From the NCBI RefSeq assembly GCF_000003815.2, contig NC_049984.1, forward strand, positions 7,951,927-8,015,926: a DNA stretch of 64,000 bases. Direction: 5' to 3'. Below the pieces are notes generated by a model. The model did not search any database and was not told the origin of the DNA. It saw nothing but the letters and a program-made list of their open reading frames with translations. The stretch comes from Branchiostoma floridae. Its lineage: Eukaryota; Chordata; Leptocardii; Amphioxiformes; Branchiostomatidae. Each line of letters begins with the position of its first letter. Position 1 is the first letter of the stretch. Position numbers and translations under genes: made by a program. Below are positions 15,001-22,800 of the stretch, one piece after another.

Positions 15001-18000
15001 ATAATTTCAGTCAATTGTCAGCGGAAATCATCTAGCGCATGAAATGACGTCAGTCTTCTGATGGTATATAGTCCCCCCGCGCACATCCGCGTGGGTCTAC
15101 AGTGGCCAATGGTAAGCATGCGGCGGTCTGTGTCGTAAAGCTACCCTGAAGTCACCTGACTTGGATCTAAAAGATTCCACACCGGCCCAGAAATGAAGTG
15201 CAAATGTACTGACAGTAGTACATGCACTGACTGCCAATTACTCTGTTAAATAACAGATATTTGACTGCATAGAACAAAACTGATTACAGCGGATATCTGT
15301 GCCAGCTATTGATGTGAAATCTGACATTTTTTTCCTTTTTTTTTATTTGAAGACAGACACATTAACGGATTAAGATTAACAATAACATGTTGTAGAAAGG
15401 TTTTTAAAAATACTGTTATAGCATTATTTCATTGCCATTTGTAACTTTGATTTCAAATCCTAAGTGCAAAAAGTATTCTCCATTTTCATGAAAATAATTT
15501 GCTTTTTTCTATTTTTGCATCAATGCACCGACACACTGACCTCTTTTTTCGTTAACATGGTCTAAACTACGGGCAGGCTGACATCTTTTCAGGAATCAAA
15601 TATGTTCGTGACAACAACTTATCATTCCAGTGTTGTCCTCTGACATTCTGAGGCTATAAATATACAAGGATGCCCCACATTTCCCCTGCCAGCATTGATG
15701 CCATAACTACATTAACCTATCCTCCATTCACACGTAGTCATCAGAATGTATTAGAACACCCCAGGAGTGTATGTAGGAAGGGATAATCACGTCATCACAC
15801 ATGTGACTGTGACATGCTGTGTTGCCAAGTAGGTCATCCCCAGGTATATCATTACATGTTATCTCATCAACTCTGGAATCACCAGTCAGAACATATGGTG
15901 CAAGTATAATGAGCCCTGGAGCACTGCAGAAGGATGGGTAACAGTACATGTATATGGAGTAGATATGAAACCGGTATTTCTTGCCAGACTGGTCCGAACA
16001 AAAAAATCAGTGCATCAGTTTTTGAACCAATAAAAAAAATAGATACAGTGTTTGGTCATCTTCTCATTATGTTTCAGTTCTCAATTCAGCACTGTAACAT
16101 GTGGGTCAATACCCTGGGGTTACAGCACAAGGGTCATGGAGGGCATGAACTTTGACCTGACCACCTCCTGTCTATCCCCTCAGACAGGTGTATGAAGGAA
16201 GGAGGCCAGACATCCCCTTCACTGGAGAAACTTGAGAGTTTCCTTCAAGGAAGTTCAAGTACAGAAACACTTCCCCGTTTTCCTACCCCTGAAGCGATAA
16301 TTTTTGCTCTGTCTTCTGCTGTCTACCTGGCTTCCATAGTAACCGCGGGCTCAATCTTTTTGCTGGCTATCCATGGTTAGCAAGCGAAAAGATTGAGCCA
16401 ACGGTCACTATATAAGAGGATGGTAACCAAGCTACCCTCTACCCCCTTTTGTCAACTTTGAACTCAAAACCACCAGATACTCCATTTTTCACTACTGCAA
16501 AATCAAATCCCTGCCAACATTTCTCCTTTCACAGTAACAAGGAGCCAACATGTGTGGGGATCAATGATGACAGTGTGCACTAATTACATCCCCTAGACAC
16601 CCTTCTGGCTATCAGCTATCATCAAGTTCTGGGAAGACTCAGTTTCAGCCCCATGTCTACTCCTTCACTCAGTAATCACACTTGCACACTTAACTACTGA
16701 GGCCAAGCCAAAATAAGTTAAAGTCATACGGAACGCAACATTCCATTTTCGGAATAGGCGTGGCGCACTGGTGCACCTTATCTAAAACTTTGATGCACAC
16801 AATAAAAACTGACATGTTAAGAAAGTCCCTTGACTTGACTTGAAAAGGGAACAGGAATAACTGCCTTCTCTTTGTCAACTTTCATAAACAAGTTTTTGTT
16901 GTCTCCTATGGTTCAGTCTATGCAGGGTTGGACAAGGTTTAAAAACTTCTCTTTCCCAGTTGCCCCATTGGGCAAGTATATAAAAAAACTACTGTCACAA
17001 ACCAACTTTTCACTCTCTCATTGACATGTTCCTAATCAATTTTACTGCAGCAGGGAGATCCTTTTATTATTCAGTATGAAAAGGCAATTCAAAGTTCAAG
17101 GCATGTAACTGGACAAACATCTATCCATATCTACCCAAGGAAAAAGCTTGAAGGACCCTGTTTAGAAGTTATATCCACTCACATCAAATATCCAATTAAC
17201 AAATCCTTCATCATCACGGTCAAGATTATATCTTTGATATAGAGGTCTTCGGTGGAATGGTATCTCACCTTGCCTCGCAAAAATCCAGGTTTTGAGTCAT
17301 TGCGGCTAAAAGCAAAGATTTTGCAAGGATTCAGCTTTCAATCGAAATCCACAGAAGGAATGGATGTTGCCATGAAACTTTTATTGAACCACCCTTTTCA
17401 GATCTCTGTCCCAGGTATAAGAGCACAGGCAGTTGCCCTCATTCCCAGGGGTTTTAGCAATCTGCCCACCACCTGTGTTTGCCTACACTAGTGGGAAAGA
17501 TTCTTCTTCCTGGAGACCAAAATCAAGCCAAGACTTTTACTCCCAAAATCTTCAAAATGAAATCGAGCCAACATATCATCTGTACAGAACTGATAGGACA
17601 AACTGTCCTAGCAACTGTCTCTGTATGTCAAATGGAATGTATTGATCTGTGACCTTCATAAAGAGTCTGCATGCCTTTTTCCATCAGGCATAGCAAGCTA
17701 TTTCAATTCTCTGCTAATCGTAGCTGGCCTACTCTAAATCTGACTCACATTAAATGTTGTAAGTAAATTATTCGTGAAGCGTGATTGATTGCTTTAACTC
17801 TACATAGCAAGTTATTAATCCTGAATATTGTCCAGAATGAATTGTAATGCATTACTTCTATTCTAAAAAATTATCACTACACCAAAGTCAAATGCTAGAC
17901 TACCCAAAAGTCATGATAGGGTGCCCGGTGGTGTCGGTGTTGTTGCTGCCACTCTCCATTAACACTCTCCGAAATCAAGACATTCCTGTAAACTTTTGCA

Positions 18001-20677
18001 AGAACAAATTAATCAACAATGAAGCATGACAGCCTTCTAAAATCCAGCACATCCTGCTTTATGTAATCTCCGACATCTTGGTGGCAAAATTGCCAGCCAA
18101 TACAGTCCTACGGCCAATGTGTAACTTTATAAACAAATTATCGGTATCCAGGTGCATTTCAGTTTTATATTGTCACACAGTATTTGTTGGTTCCCTCCGG
18201 TTGAAATCTATTTTTTTTAAAAAGAGCGAGAATTCCACCTCCCAATTTTTTTTCAGGACCATAATCAGAAACACACCATTCATTTTACTAGGCCTAAGGG
18301 CTCTCCCAGCATCCATCCTTCCATTCCGCCACAAAATTTTGCTGCTTGGGGTGGACAAAAAGTTATCGCAACTGTTTGGTCCTCCTTGACAAACAATAAT
18401 TGATCATCAATATTGTTTAGTTAGTAACTCTTACTGGGCCACAACACGTTAGTGAGTAACAAATCATCTATAAAAGTTCCAAAGAGAGAACAAAATACAT
18501 ACAAAACTTCACCCCAATATTTCAGCAGGAATTTTTTTTCATGAAAAACGACAAAAGGCAAAACCACCATTCACAATGCAATCATGGAATTAAGATAATG
18601 GATGAACATGTAAGTAAGCAACTATACTACTAGCTGTTCTACAGACTTCCATTATACATACGCAAACAAATACATACAAACTATCACACCTAGTATTCAA
18701 CGCATAAGGTAAAGACGAACATTTACACTGTAAGTAGGCCACTTTGCCACTAACTGGTCTACTCAGGTGTGCAACAAAATTATCCCTTCATTCACAATGT
18801 GTGGTTTAAAAAAATACATCCAAAGCTTCAGCCAAAATTAAGCATGGAATTCTTGTGAAAAACAACAAAAGGCGAAATCACTAATCACGGATGAACATGT
18901 ACTTGTATTAAAGTTGGCCACTGTACCCCTAACTGTTTTAGTCAAGTGTGCAACAAACTTCCTTTCATTTAGAATCCCTACCAAAAAATATCAAAAACTT
19001 TATCCCAATATTTGAGCATGTAATTCTTCATAAAAAATGCAAGAAATATGGTAACATCACGATTTAGGAAGAGTAACTGTAAGAATGATGAACATGGAAG
19101 TAGACCACTTTACCCCCTGTTCTCACGGGAGATACTGAAAGACGGAATACCAAGTAATACCACGTAATACCACGTAATACCAGGTTAAACATTACGGAAC
19201 TCAAATATTTTGTGTGCATATGTGTTCCCCACACATATAAACCAAACATTTTGTGGTTTATGGGCTTTAAAATTATATTTTTGCCTAAGAATTCCGCTAA
19301 CAAAACGCCGCGCGCCGCTGCCCCGCGCGGCATGATAGCGCTGGCGGGCCGGGTCAATCAACAACACGGTTCTTCTTCTTCCGGTAATGTCCAACTGCCG
19401 ATGAGTCGGCAATGATTGACTAGTGTTTCAAACACTTATGTTTTATTCTTGAAAAAAAAAAAAAAAAAACAGTATACACGTAGTTAGAACATTCAACAAC
19501 ATAATTGTACCAGCGTTGTCGTCGTGTTGCATGTTGTAACTTGTAACGTTAAACCGCTGGAGATTTTGCGTGTCACTACCCTGAGACCGACCTGATAGAA
19601 ATTAGAATCAAAAGCAAATAATGGGCCCGGGCAAATTTTAACGTGACGAAATGACTAAAATACAACTGTTTGAAACCAGGGCACGATGTTGCAAATACTA
19701 ATTGAAATATGACAAACATTAACGTGTCGCGGCTCGCCGTGTTGTTGATGTGACCCGGCCTGCTGAGCGCTATCAAATATCATGCCGCGCGGGGCAGCGG
19801 CAGTTTGCCACCGGAATTCTTTGGCAAAAATATTATTTTAAAGCCCATAAACTACAATATATTTGGTTTACATATGTGGGGAACACATATGTACACATAA
19901 TATTTGAGTTCCTTGATGTTTAACCTGGTATTACGTGGTATTACTTGGTATTACTTGGTATTCCGTCTTTCAGTACTACCGTGTTCTCACGTGTGCCCCC
20001 CTCCCCACTATGCTGAATAATGAAAATGGGGTCAAATATCATAACGACGTTTCCTCTTCTCTTACACATGCTAAAACTCCGGGTAAACTTCGGGTTCCAG
20101 ACATACAATTTACAGGCGTTCTGTGTCCATTTTCACCTTTGATCCAGTGTTTTAAATGTCTCGGGGTGAAGGAAAACTATGGCCTGAGGGCCTCACATGT
20201 TAAAAACGCCGTCTGACTTCCGGCGGTGAACATGCCGATTTGTGGCGGCCCAGTTTTCACTCAGAATGAAACTTTGCTACAACTCGTCTAGTTACACAAC
20301 CCGGCCTTAGGTCATGTCATGAAACACAGAAAGAGTGTTGTTACACGAAATAGTACCGCTCGTGAGCTGTCTGACGCCACCCTAGGTCACAGGATGGGGG
20401 AAAATGTCGATCGAAAAATGAATGACGCCGTACAAAAATCACACGGAGCTTGGACGAGCAAGTGTCGGAATTTTTTTCTGCCAAAAAGGCACCTCGAAAT
20501 GAGTGGGTTTTTAAAACAATCCGGGCTTACCTTGGTACGAGAAGTCGTCTGTGTCCTCTTGAAGGAGCGTCAGATCTGTGAACGGTGACAGCAGGGGATG
20601 AGTCGTCATCTGAGGCACAGAAAATGCGACAGGAATGCAAAAATTGGGAAGAAAAAAGTGCAATACTCACCCGCCAT
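1..20677 (-). CDS. PPP4R1: PPP4R1, protein phosphatase 4 regulatory subunit 1 (5' part of gene, seven exons)
   Basis: PPP4R1 is a HEAT-repeat scaffold that binds the catalytic subunit PP4c and directs its serine/threonine phosphatase activity. Exons on the minus strand join as 20677-20671, 20575-20531, 6619-6445, 3055-2949, 2340-2198, 638-578 and 69-1, continuing off the window. Every intron is GT-AG, and the codon phase carries through all six junctions (cumulative coding lengths 7, 52, 227, 334, 477, 538 and 607). The protein starts MADLTLLQEDTDDF, has an acidic stretch, then a LLTPLAKLE segment ending SIFNR. HEAT helices follow, including VRAELMEQVPHIAMFCQEN, VRKTAQAALL and PLLLELIGPEMGDDY. 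These match human PPP4R1 segment by segment, as recalled. The 3' part, including the remaining HEAT repeats, lies outside the window. No frameshift is seen. A partial copy of exon 5 lies in intron 4. Confidence 0.95.
70..577 (-). other. PPP4R1: PPP4R1 intron 6
   Basis: AT-rich intron between exons 6 and 7, bounded by GTAAGAC at 577 and ACCAG before 69. No other feature was recognised in it. Confidence 0.8.
578..638 (-). CDS. PPP4R1: PPP4R1 exon 6
   Basis: The acceptor is TGGCCCCAG and the donor is GAGAGGG|GTAAGAC. It codes VRKTAQAALLVLLEQELVER plus one base, equivalent to human VRKTSQAALLALLEQELIER. The 61-bp exon follows exon 5 in phase 0 and passes a single base to exon 7. Confidence 0.95.
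639..2197 (-). other. PPP4R1: PPP4R1 intron 5
   Basis: Intron with GTATGG donor and CCAG acceptor. It contains the inverted hammerhead-like element at 818-1126. The rest (1160-2197) shows nothing beyond short homopolymers and a small ACGC run near 1547. Confidence 0.8.
818..1126. repeat. Inverted-repeat element with hammerhead-like cores (Penelope-like or retrozyme-related)
   Basis: The ends GGATATAGGAGTTTTC and GAAAACTCCTATATCC are exact inverses. The inverted similarity runs inward about 115 bp, through GAGTTAATCTCACCTTAGCTG and the GAAAC region. Each arm carries a hammerhead-like core. On the plus strand it is CTGAGGA (1046-1052), a 6-bp stem GATGTC/GGCATC, then GAAAC (1071-1075). On the minus strand it is CTGAAGA (893-887) with GAAAC (872-868) and a degraded stem. 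A 15-bp direct repeat, GATACATGTGTTTTG, lies at 804-818 and 1159-1173, suggesting a target duplication. Hammerhead motifs of this type are known from Penelope-like retroelements; assignment to that group is inference. Confidence 0.6.
2198..2340 (-). CDS. PPP4R1: PPP4R1 exon 5 (HEAT repeat)
   Basis: The acceptor is TCCCTGTCCTGTAG and the donor is CAATCAG|GTATGG. It codes (E)PTVRAELMEQVPHIAMF, CQENRQFVGDMVPQYV and LPIIVKYLTDTNNQ. This is the best-conserved PPP4R1 segment in the window; the human protein reads EPTVRAELMEQVPHIALFCQENR. Its 5' half plus the acceptor is copied 121 bp upstream in the transcript (see the repeat at 2296-2537). Confidence 0.96.
2296..2537 (-). repeat. 121-bp tandem duplication covering the 5' half of PPP4R1 exon 5
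   Basis: The sequence from 2296 recurs from 2417 with a period of 121 bp. The first 54 bases are identical, and the remainder is more diverged. The copied part includes the splice acceptor and the first 45 exon bases (coding EPTVRAELMEQVPHI). The upstream copy has an intact acceptor before 2461 but lacks the exon's 3' half. Confidence 0.9.
2341..2948 (-). other. PPP4R1: PPP4R1 intron 4
   Basis: The intron holds the duplicate of the exon 5 start and short runs of GTACAAGTACAAGTACAGGT type near 2510-2532. Several GTAC-rich stretches lie around 2780-2840. Nothing else was recognised. Confidence 0.75.
2387..2461 (-). pseudogene. Candidate poison exon made by the exon 5 duplication
   Basis: From the duplicated acceptor the frame reads the copied HEAT segment, then VHDVTLTYD, and reaches an in-frame TAA at 2390-2388. 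A possible donor, AAG|GTACAC, follows at once, defining a 75-base exon. If included between exons 4 and 5 it would truncate the protein. It may equally never be spliced. Confidence 0.4.
2949..3055 (-). CDS. PPP4R1: PPP4R1 exon 4 (start of HEAT array)
   Basis: The acceptor is TCTTTTGTTTTTACAG and the donor is GATGTCG|GTATGT. It codes (R)QMITRSLLETLRSVYRDQDG, then a helix ending MVQLSQDV. It aligns with human QMVARSLLDTLREV and the following helix. The exon begins with the third base of the Arg codon and ends with the first base of a Glu codon completed by exon 5. Confidence 0.94.
5055..5318. repeat. Possible small inverted-repeat element rich in TTGCA
   Basis: ACAGGTTGCACAGTGTGCAA near 5055 is matched in inverse orientation by the stretch around 5294-5316, which reads TCAGGTTGCATAGGGCGCAA on the other strand. 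The match is imperfect and no target duplication was found, so the element's limits are approximate. Confidence 0.35.
6346..6376 (-). ncRNA. Hammerhead-ribozyme-like core
   Basis: On the minus strand CTGATGA (6376-6370) is followed by one A and a perfect 6-bp stem AGACAA/TTGTCT with a 6-base loop. GAAAC (6350-6346) and GTCTGACC come next. The two catalytic boxes CTGANGA and GAAA, separated by stem II, are the hallmark of the hammerhead. The extra A before the stem also occurs in the motif at 1046-1075. The flanking stems were not established, so activity is uncertain. Confidence 0.45.
6445..6619 (-). CDS. PPP4R1: PPP4R1 exon 3 (acidic segment and LTPL motif)
   Basis: The acceptor is TTTTGCCTCCAG and the donor is AACAG|GTGAGG. 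The exon opens in phase with exon 2 (G|TA gives Val) and codes an acidic stretch rich in Glu and Asp. It then codes DSQPEELLTPLAKLERNINS and ends SIFNR. The end matches the human segment LTPLGRLDKYAASENIFNR. An upstream in-frame Met in the intron lengthens the open frame to 6641, but that part is non-coding. Confidence 0.93.
6714..7028. mobile_element. Small hAT-like terminal-inverted-repeat element
   Basis: The left end CAGGGTTGGACAAG and right end CCTGTTCAACCCTG are inverse matches. Subterminal GGGCAAGT and ACTTGCCC motifs are repeated inside. The CAGGG-type terminus is typical of hAT elements, but no clean 8-bp target duplication could be confirmed. It has no coding capacity, and a second partial copy lies at 16923-16985. 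Confidence 0.6.
7496..7670. mobile_element. MITE with GTGCAATTAAC-type terminal repeats
   Basis: The left end CAGTATATAGTAGAAGCCGT (then TTAATTGCAC) is mirrored on the right by GTGCAATTAACTGGCCCCTA followed by CTG. Several internal GTGCAATTA repeats occur. The CAGTA/TACTG ends suggest a pogo/Tigger-type non-autonomous element of about 175 bp; this class is inferred from the ends only. Confidence 0.6.
8195..8412 (-). mobile_element. Retro-insertion flanked by a 17-bp direct repeat
   Basis: ATTTACAAAAAATGGTA occurs at 8195-8211 and again at 8396-8412, enclosing 184 bp. On the minus strand the insert ends with GGGGGCAATAAACTAATTT, so an AATAAA lies near its 3' end. A long target duplication and a terminal polyadenylation signal fit a truncated LINE or SINE copy. 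The family was not identified. Confidence 0.5.
10015..10120. repeat. Dispersed repeat, copy A
   Basis: A segment containing TTATTTCAACTCACTGTTAA, a variant of AACCAGCCTTCTCTAA, and TCTACATAGCACAATAT resembles, in the same order, the stretch at 17690-17820. This indicates two diverged copies of one interspersed family. Ends are approximate and the class unknown. Confidence 0.5.
11133..11335. repeat. Degenerate tandem duplication of about 130 bp
   Basis: The run CATAAAGTGATACTGGATGA, GTGCTAAA and TTAGACTCA is echoed about 130 bp later by ATAAAGTGAGACTGAATGAG, TACTAAAC and TTCAGATTC. The two units are clearly diverged. Confidence 0.45.
13274..14336. mobile_element. 1.06-kb composite element with 13-bp terminal inverted repeats and internal tandem units
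   Basis: TACCTCCATGAAA at 13274-13286 is exactly inverted as TTTCATGGAGGTA at 14324-14336. Inside are three copies of a unit of about 280-293 bp, marked by TTCTTGAGTTATC-type boxes at about 13667, 13960 and 14238. Each of the first two is followed by GACAAAAATGCCCCTG and CTAGGGGG, and ATTAATTATGCAAAT blocks occur between. ACAC and CAGA microsatellites lie near the right end. No open frame of transposase type is present, so this is a non-autonomous element of unassigned superfamily. Confidence 0.65.
16336..16411. ncRNA. 76-nt near-perfect hairpin of microRNA-precursor size
   Basis: The arms ATAGTAACCGCGGGCTCAAT and the following CTTTTTGCTGGCTA (16336-16369) pair with the inverse stretch ending CGGTCACTAT at 16411. 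By hand count there are 29 Watson-Crick pairs, one G-T pair and four mismatches over 34 positions, with a short loop containing CCATGG. Length, single loop and scattered bulges fit a microRNA precursor. It could instead be a young short inverted-repeat element. It lies in intron 2 of PPP4R1. Confidence 0.45.
16923..16985. repeat. Partial copy of the CAGGGTTGGACAAG element
   Basis: CAGGGTTGGACAAGGTTTAA, then TTGCCCCATTGGGCAAGT, resembles the left end and internal motifs of the element at 6714-7028. No right end was found. Confidence 0.5.
17690..17820. repeat. Dispersed repeat, copy B
   Basis: AGCTATTTCAATTCTCTGCT, GGCCTACTCTAA and AACTCTACATAGCAAGTTAT recur in the same order as in the copy at 10015-10120, but with additional sequence between blocks. 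Confidence 0.5.
18497..19117. repeat. Degenerate tandem array, about four units
   Basis: Related blocks recur. GATGAACATGTA-like starts occur at about 18601, 18713, 18890 and 19086, followed by GGCCACTTTGCCACTAACTG-like text. GCATGGAATTCTTGTGAAAA-like text occurs at about 18525, 18842 and 19016. Spacing is irregular (about 110-200 bp). The foldback element inserts in the last unit. Confidence 0.6.
19118..19991. mobile_element. Foldback transposon with about 242-bp terminal inverted repeats and 10-bp target duplication
   Basis: The left arm 19128-19369 is matched in inverse by 19737-19981 with a few mismatches and gaps. Arms share TACTGAAAGACGGAATACC, repeated GTAATACCAC units, a TTTGGTTTA-like block, a GC-rich GCCGCGCGGGGCAGCGGC block and ATCAACAACACGG. 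The direct repeat TGTTCTCACG flanks the element at 19118-19127 and 19982-19991. Long arms and a 9-11-bp target duplication are features of Mutator-like elements; this classification is inferred. The 367-bp interior has poly(A) but no transposase frame. Confidence 0.8.
20531..20575 (-). CDS. PPP4R1: PPP4R1 exon 2
   Basis: The acceptor is TTCACAG and the donor is CAAG|GTAAG. It codes (D)LTLLQEDTDDFSYQ plus one base, matching the conserved N-terminus recalled for human PPP4R1 (LSLLQED). Intron 1 is only 95 bp (20576-20670). A second AG at CCTCAG inside that intron also precedes AT, but it would shift the frame, so the CACAG acceptor is chosen on homology. Confidence 0.9.
20671..20677 (-). CDS. 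PPP4R1: PPP4R1 coding exon 1 (7 coding bases)
   Basis: ATGGCGG is followed directly by the donor GTGAGT. It codes Met-Ala plus the first base of Asp. The next exon supplies AT, so the protein starts MAD, as in the human protein. The start lies in CAAGATGGCGGG, which fits the TISU consensus (SAASATGGCGGC) at 11 of 12 positions. This supports the start choice and predicts a short 5' UTR. Confidence 0.88.
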
Positions 20678-20800
20678 CTTGTCTGAGGCATGTGACTTGT
20701 GCACTTCGCGCTGATTGGTCGACACCGCCTTGCACAAAGCGCAATATCTAAGAAGGTCCCTGATTGGTCAGTTTTTCAAAATTGGTCAGCCGGACTGAAA
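20678..20800 (-). promoter_or_regulatory. PPP4R1 proximal promoter with three CCAAT boxes
   Basis: Read in the gene's direction, three ACCAAT (NF-Y-type) boxes lie upstream of the start codon. They are seen on the plus strand as ATTGG at 20714-20718, 20763-20767 and 20781-20785. No TATA box is apparent. An AGTCACATG sequence occurs close to the start (about 20688-20696) and again further upstream near 20802-20810. The arrangement fits a TATA-less housekeeping promoter whose start overlaps a TISU/YY1-type element. The transcription start is not determined. Confidence 0.65.
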
Positions 20801-21138
20801 GTCACATGGTTCAAGCGCGCCCCTAGCGGAACTAAATTGCGTTGTACCTTTCCAGCGTCAGCATCTAAGTAGATGTGTGGGCGTTTTAAGGTTTTTGATT
20901 GTGTTTTTTTTTCGCTTTTTGACGTACGTGATGTTGGCACCAAGAAGATATATAACTTGCAGTTCTAACATCGAAACACATATTTGAGAGGTAATTTTGC
21001 AGGTTCCAATCAATGGGCCATGAACTTGGATACTAACGTTACCGGATGGGGTTATAGTCCAATGATAGGATAGTCGCTTTTGGCAAAAAAGTGCGCTGTC
21101 TCTTAAAAACAACAACAAATAATGAAGGCTTCGGTACC

Positions 21139-21168
21139 GTGTGTGTGTGTGTGGGGGGGGGGGGGGCG
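21139..21168. repeat. GT/poly-G simple repeat
   Basis: A GTGTGTGTGTGTG run passes directly into a run of 14 G. Such tracts are polymorphic and prone to sequencing error. Confidence 0.9.
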
Positions 21169-22740
21169 GTCTTCAGGTGATAAATCACATTAAAGAATCC
21201 AACACACTTATCGATATAAGTTGATTTGATGAGTCAAGAGTAAGGGTCATTCGGTGTGCTTACAGGGCTGTGCCATGAATGCATTCTCTTGTCGCTATAT
21301 AAACAATGAGTAATCAACATCAATTATTTTGTGGAAATTTTGATTCTCCTATGTCAAATAAAGTTACTTCTACGAAATAATACACTTTAGTGTTCAAATA
21401 ATGCGCCAATCCCTGTTTGAATTAAGTTTCCCGCAATTTTGGTTGGTAGTATCCTGCCAACAGATTCAGCGCTCTCTAGTGAAGTGTTTGAATAATGCAG
21501 CTTCTCACTTCCTAGGAGGCAATGAAGAAGAAGAAAAAAGGAAAGCGAGAGCAGGCAGGTGTCTAGATACCGGACGGGACATTTGGAGGCTGCATATCAG
21601 TACATTTTAGCCTCCAACAAACTCCCAGTGTGCTTCAAAAAGCTCTGTGTGAGGTTTGGACAATCATGACAGTCAGCTAAATCTTCTAGCAAATTCATGC
21701 AGGACAAGTCTTTTACAGACTACTAGTACATATGCGGCTTACATATTAGCTGATACTTCCTATTTTATTGCACTATAAGGGAAAAAAAAGTTGCGTGTAT
21801 CTTACATGCAGTGCCCTAAACAATGAAATGTGATGTGTACGATGTGAATTCATGAACGCTGGCCAAGTTACCTTTGATGTACTTTGATAATTAACCGCTA
21901 GAGGTCGCGAGGAGACCGCTGTAAGTTACCTCACACCTGGAGCCATCTGTTGACGTCCTCCACATGGCCCCTAGCAATGTCGCTCACTCTTGTTGTTGAT
22001 GTTCAGGAAATAATCAGTGCCGAAATCAGGCAATTCCTGCAGCAGATAGAAAGGGCATTAAAACATCTGCCTTTATCCTTGCCTTCTGACCCGACGACCT
22101 GACGGCTGTTTGCACAGCTTAAGATTATCGGGACTTTCGGCGGGCGCGAAACGCAGATGGTGCCCGGCTTCACATCCACTCACAAGCCGCTGGATTTGAA
22201 CTCACACCCCTGAACCGAGGAAAAAACAACAAAAAGCAACAGCAAAACGTCAGAGCTTAGGCTAAGTCCTCATTGTATCTAGCGTTTCCCGCCACCACCT
22301 CGTCCTAAATCTGAGGGAAAGCCAGACGGTTGCTGGGGTAACGCAGACGACAGGTGTGCAATTCTCACTCGCGCCTATCATCACCAGGGTAAGAACGTTT
22401 CACCGCCTTTAAGCCTGCTCCTTGTCGGGTCCGTAAAATATAGAGTTAGTCTTAAGGTTTTCCCGCTCTCGTGAGTCTCTTATATGTGCCATCTGGGGAA
22501 ACGATCTGCTTCCATGACATTTGTAAGACTCTAGATACCAACGTTAAGCCGGGAAACCTCATGAATTGTAAGCTGTGAAGTTGTAAAGTGAAAGATAAGT
22601 GTGCTCAGAGTTAACGTTATGGTTAAGTTAGAAAACAGACGTGCACTGCGCACGCCGAGATAGCTAAAGCGCCTTTTGTCAGTCAGGACTGTAGACACCC
22701 CAGGCCCTGACTGACCAGGAAAAGCTCGGGAAAATGGTAT

Positions 22741-22800
22741 TCTTTCGATCATACGACGTCGTAGGTCGTTGTGCGATTTTGATATTGTACGATGTGGGAC
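22741..22800. repeat. CGTACGAC-family dispersed repeat, fragment 1
   Basis: CGTCGTAGGTCGTTGTGCGA and TTTTGATATTGTACGA resemble the CGTCGTAGGTTGTCGTACGA block at about 58751. Confidence 0.45.

Larger units (their letters stand above)
6620..20530 (-). other. PPP4R1: PPP4R1 intron 2 (13.9 kb)
   Basis: The longest intron, between the N-terminal exon 2 and exon 3. Phase compatibility allows a direct join, and no additional coding exon was recognised. It carries most of the repeats listed separately between 6.7 and 20.0 kb. The stretches 8.4-10.0, 10.1-11.1, 11.4-13.2, 14.4-16.3, 17.0-17.7 and 17.9-18.5 kb show only AT-rich sequence and short homopolymers. Confidence 0.75.

Noticed and set aside
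22185-22210. tRNA-like B box on the minus strand (GAGTTCAAATCCAGC)
   Set aside because: No matching A box, acceptor stem or cloverleaf could be formed around it.
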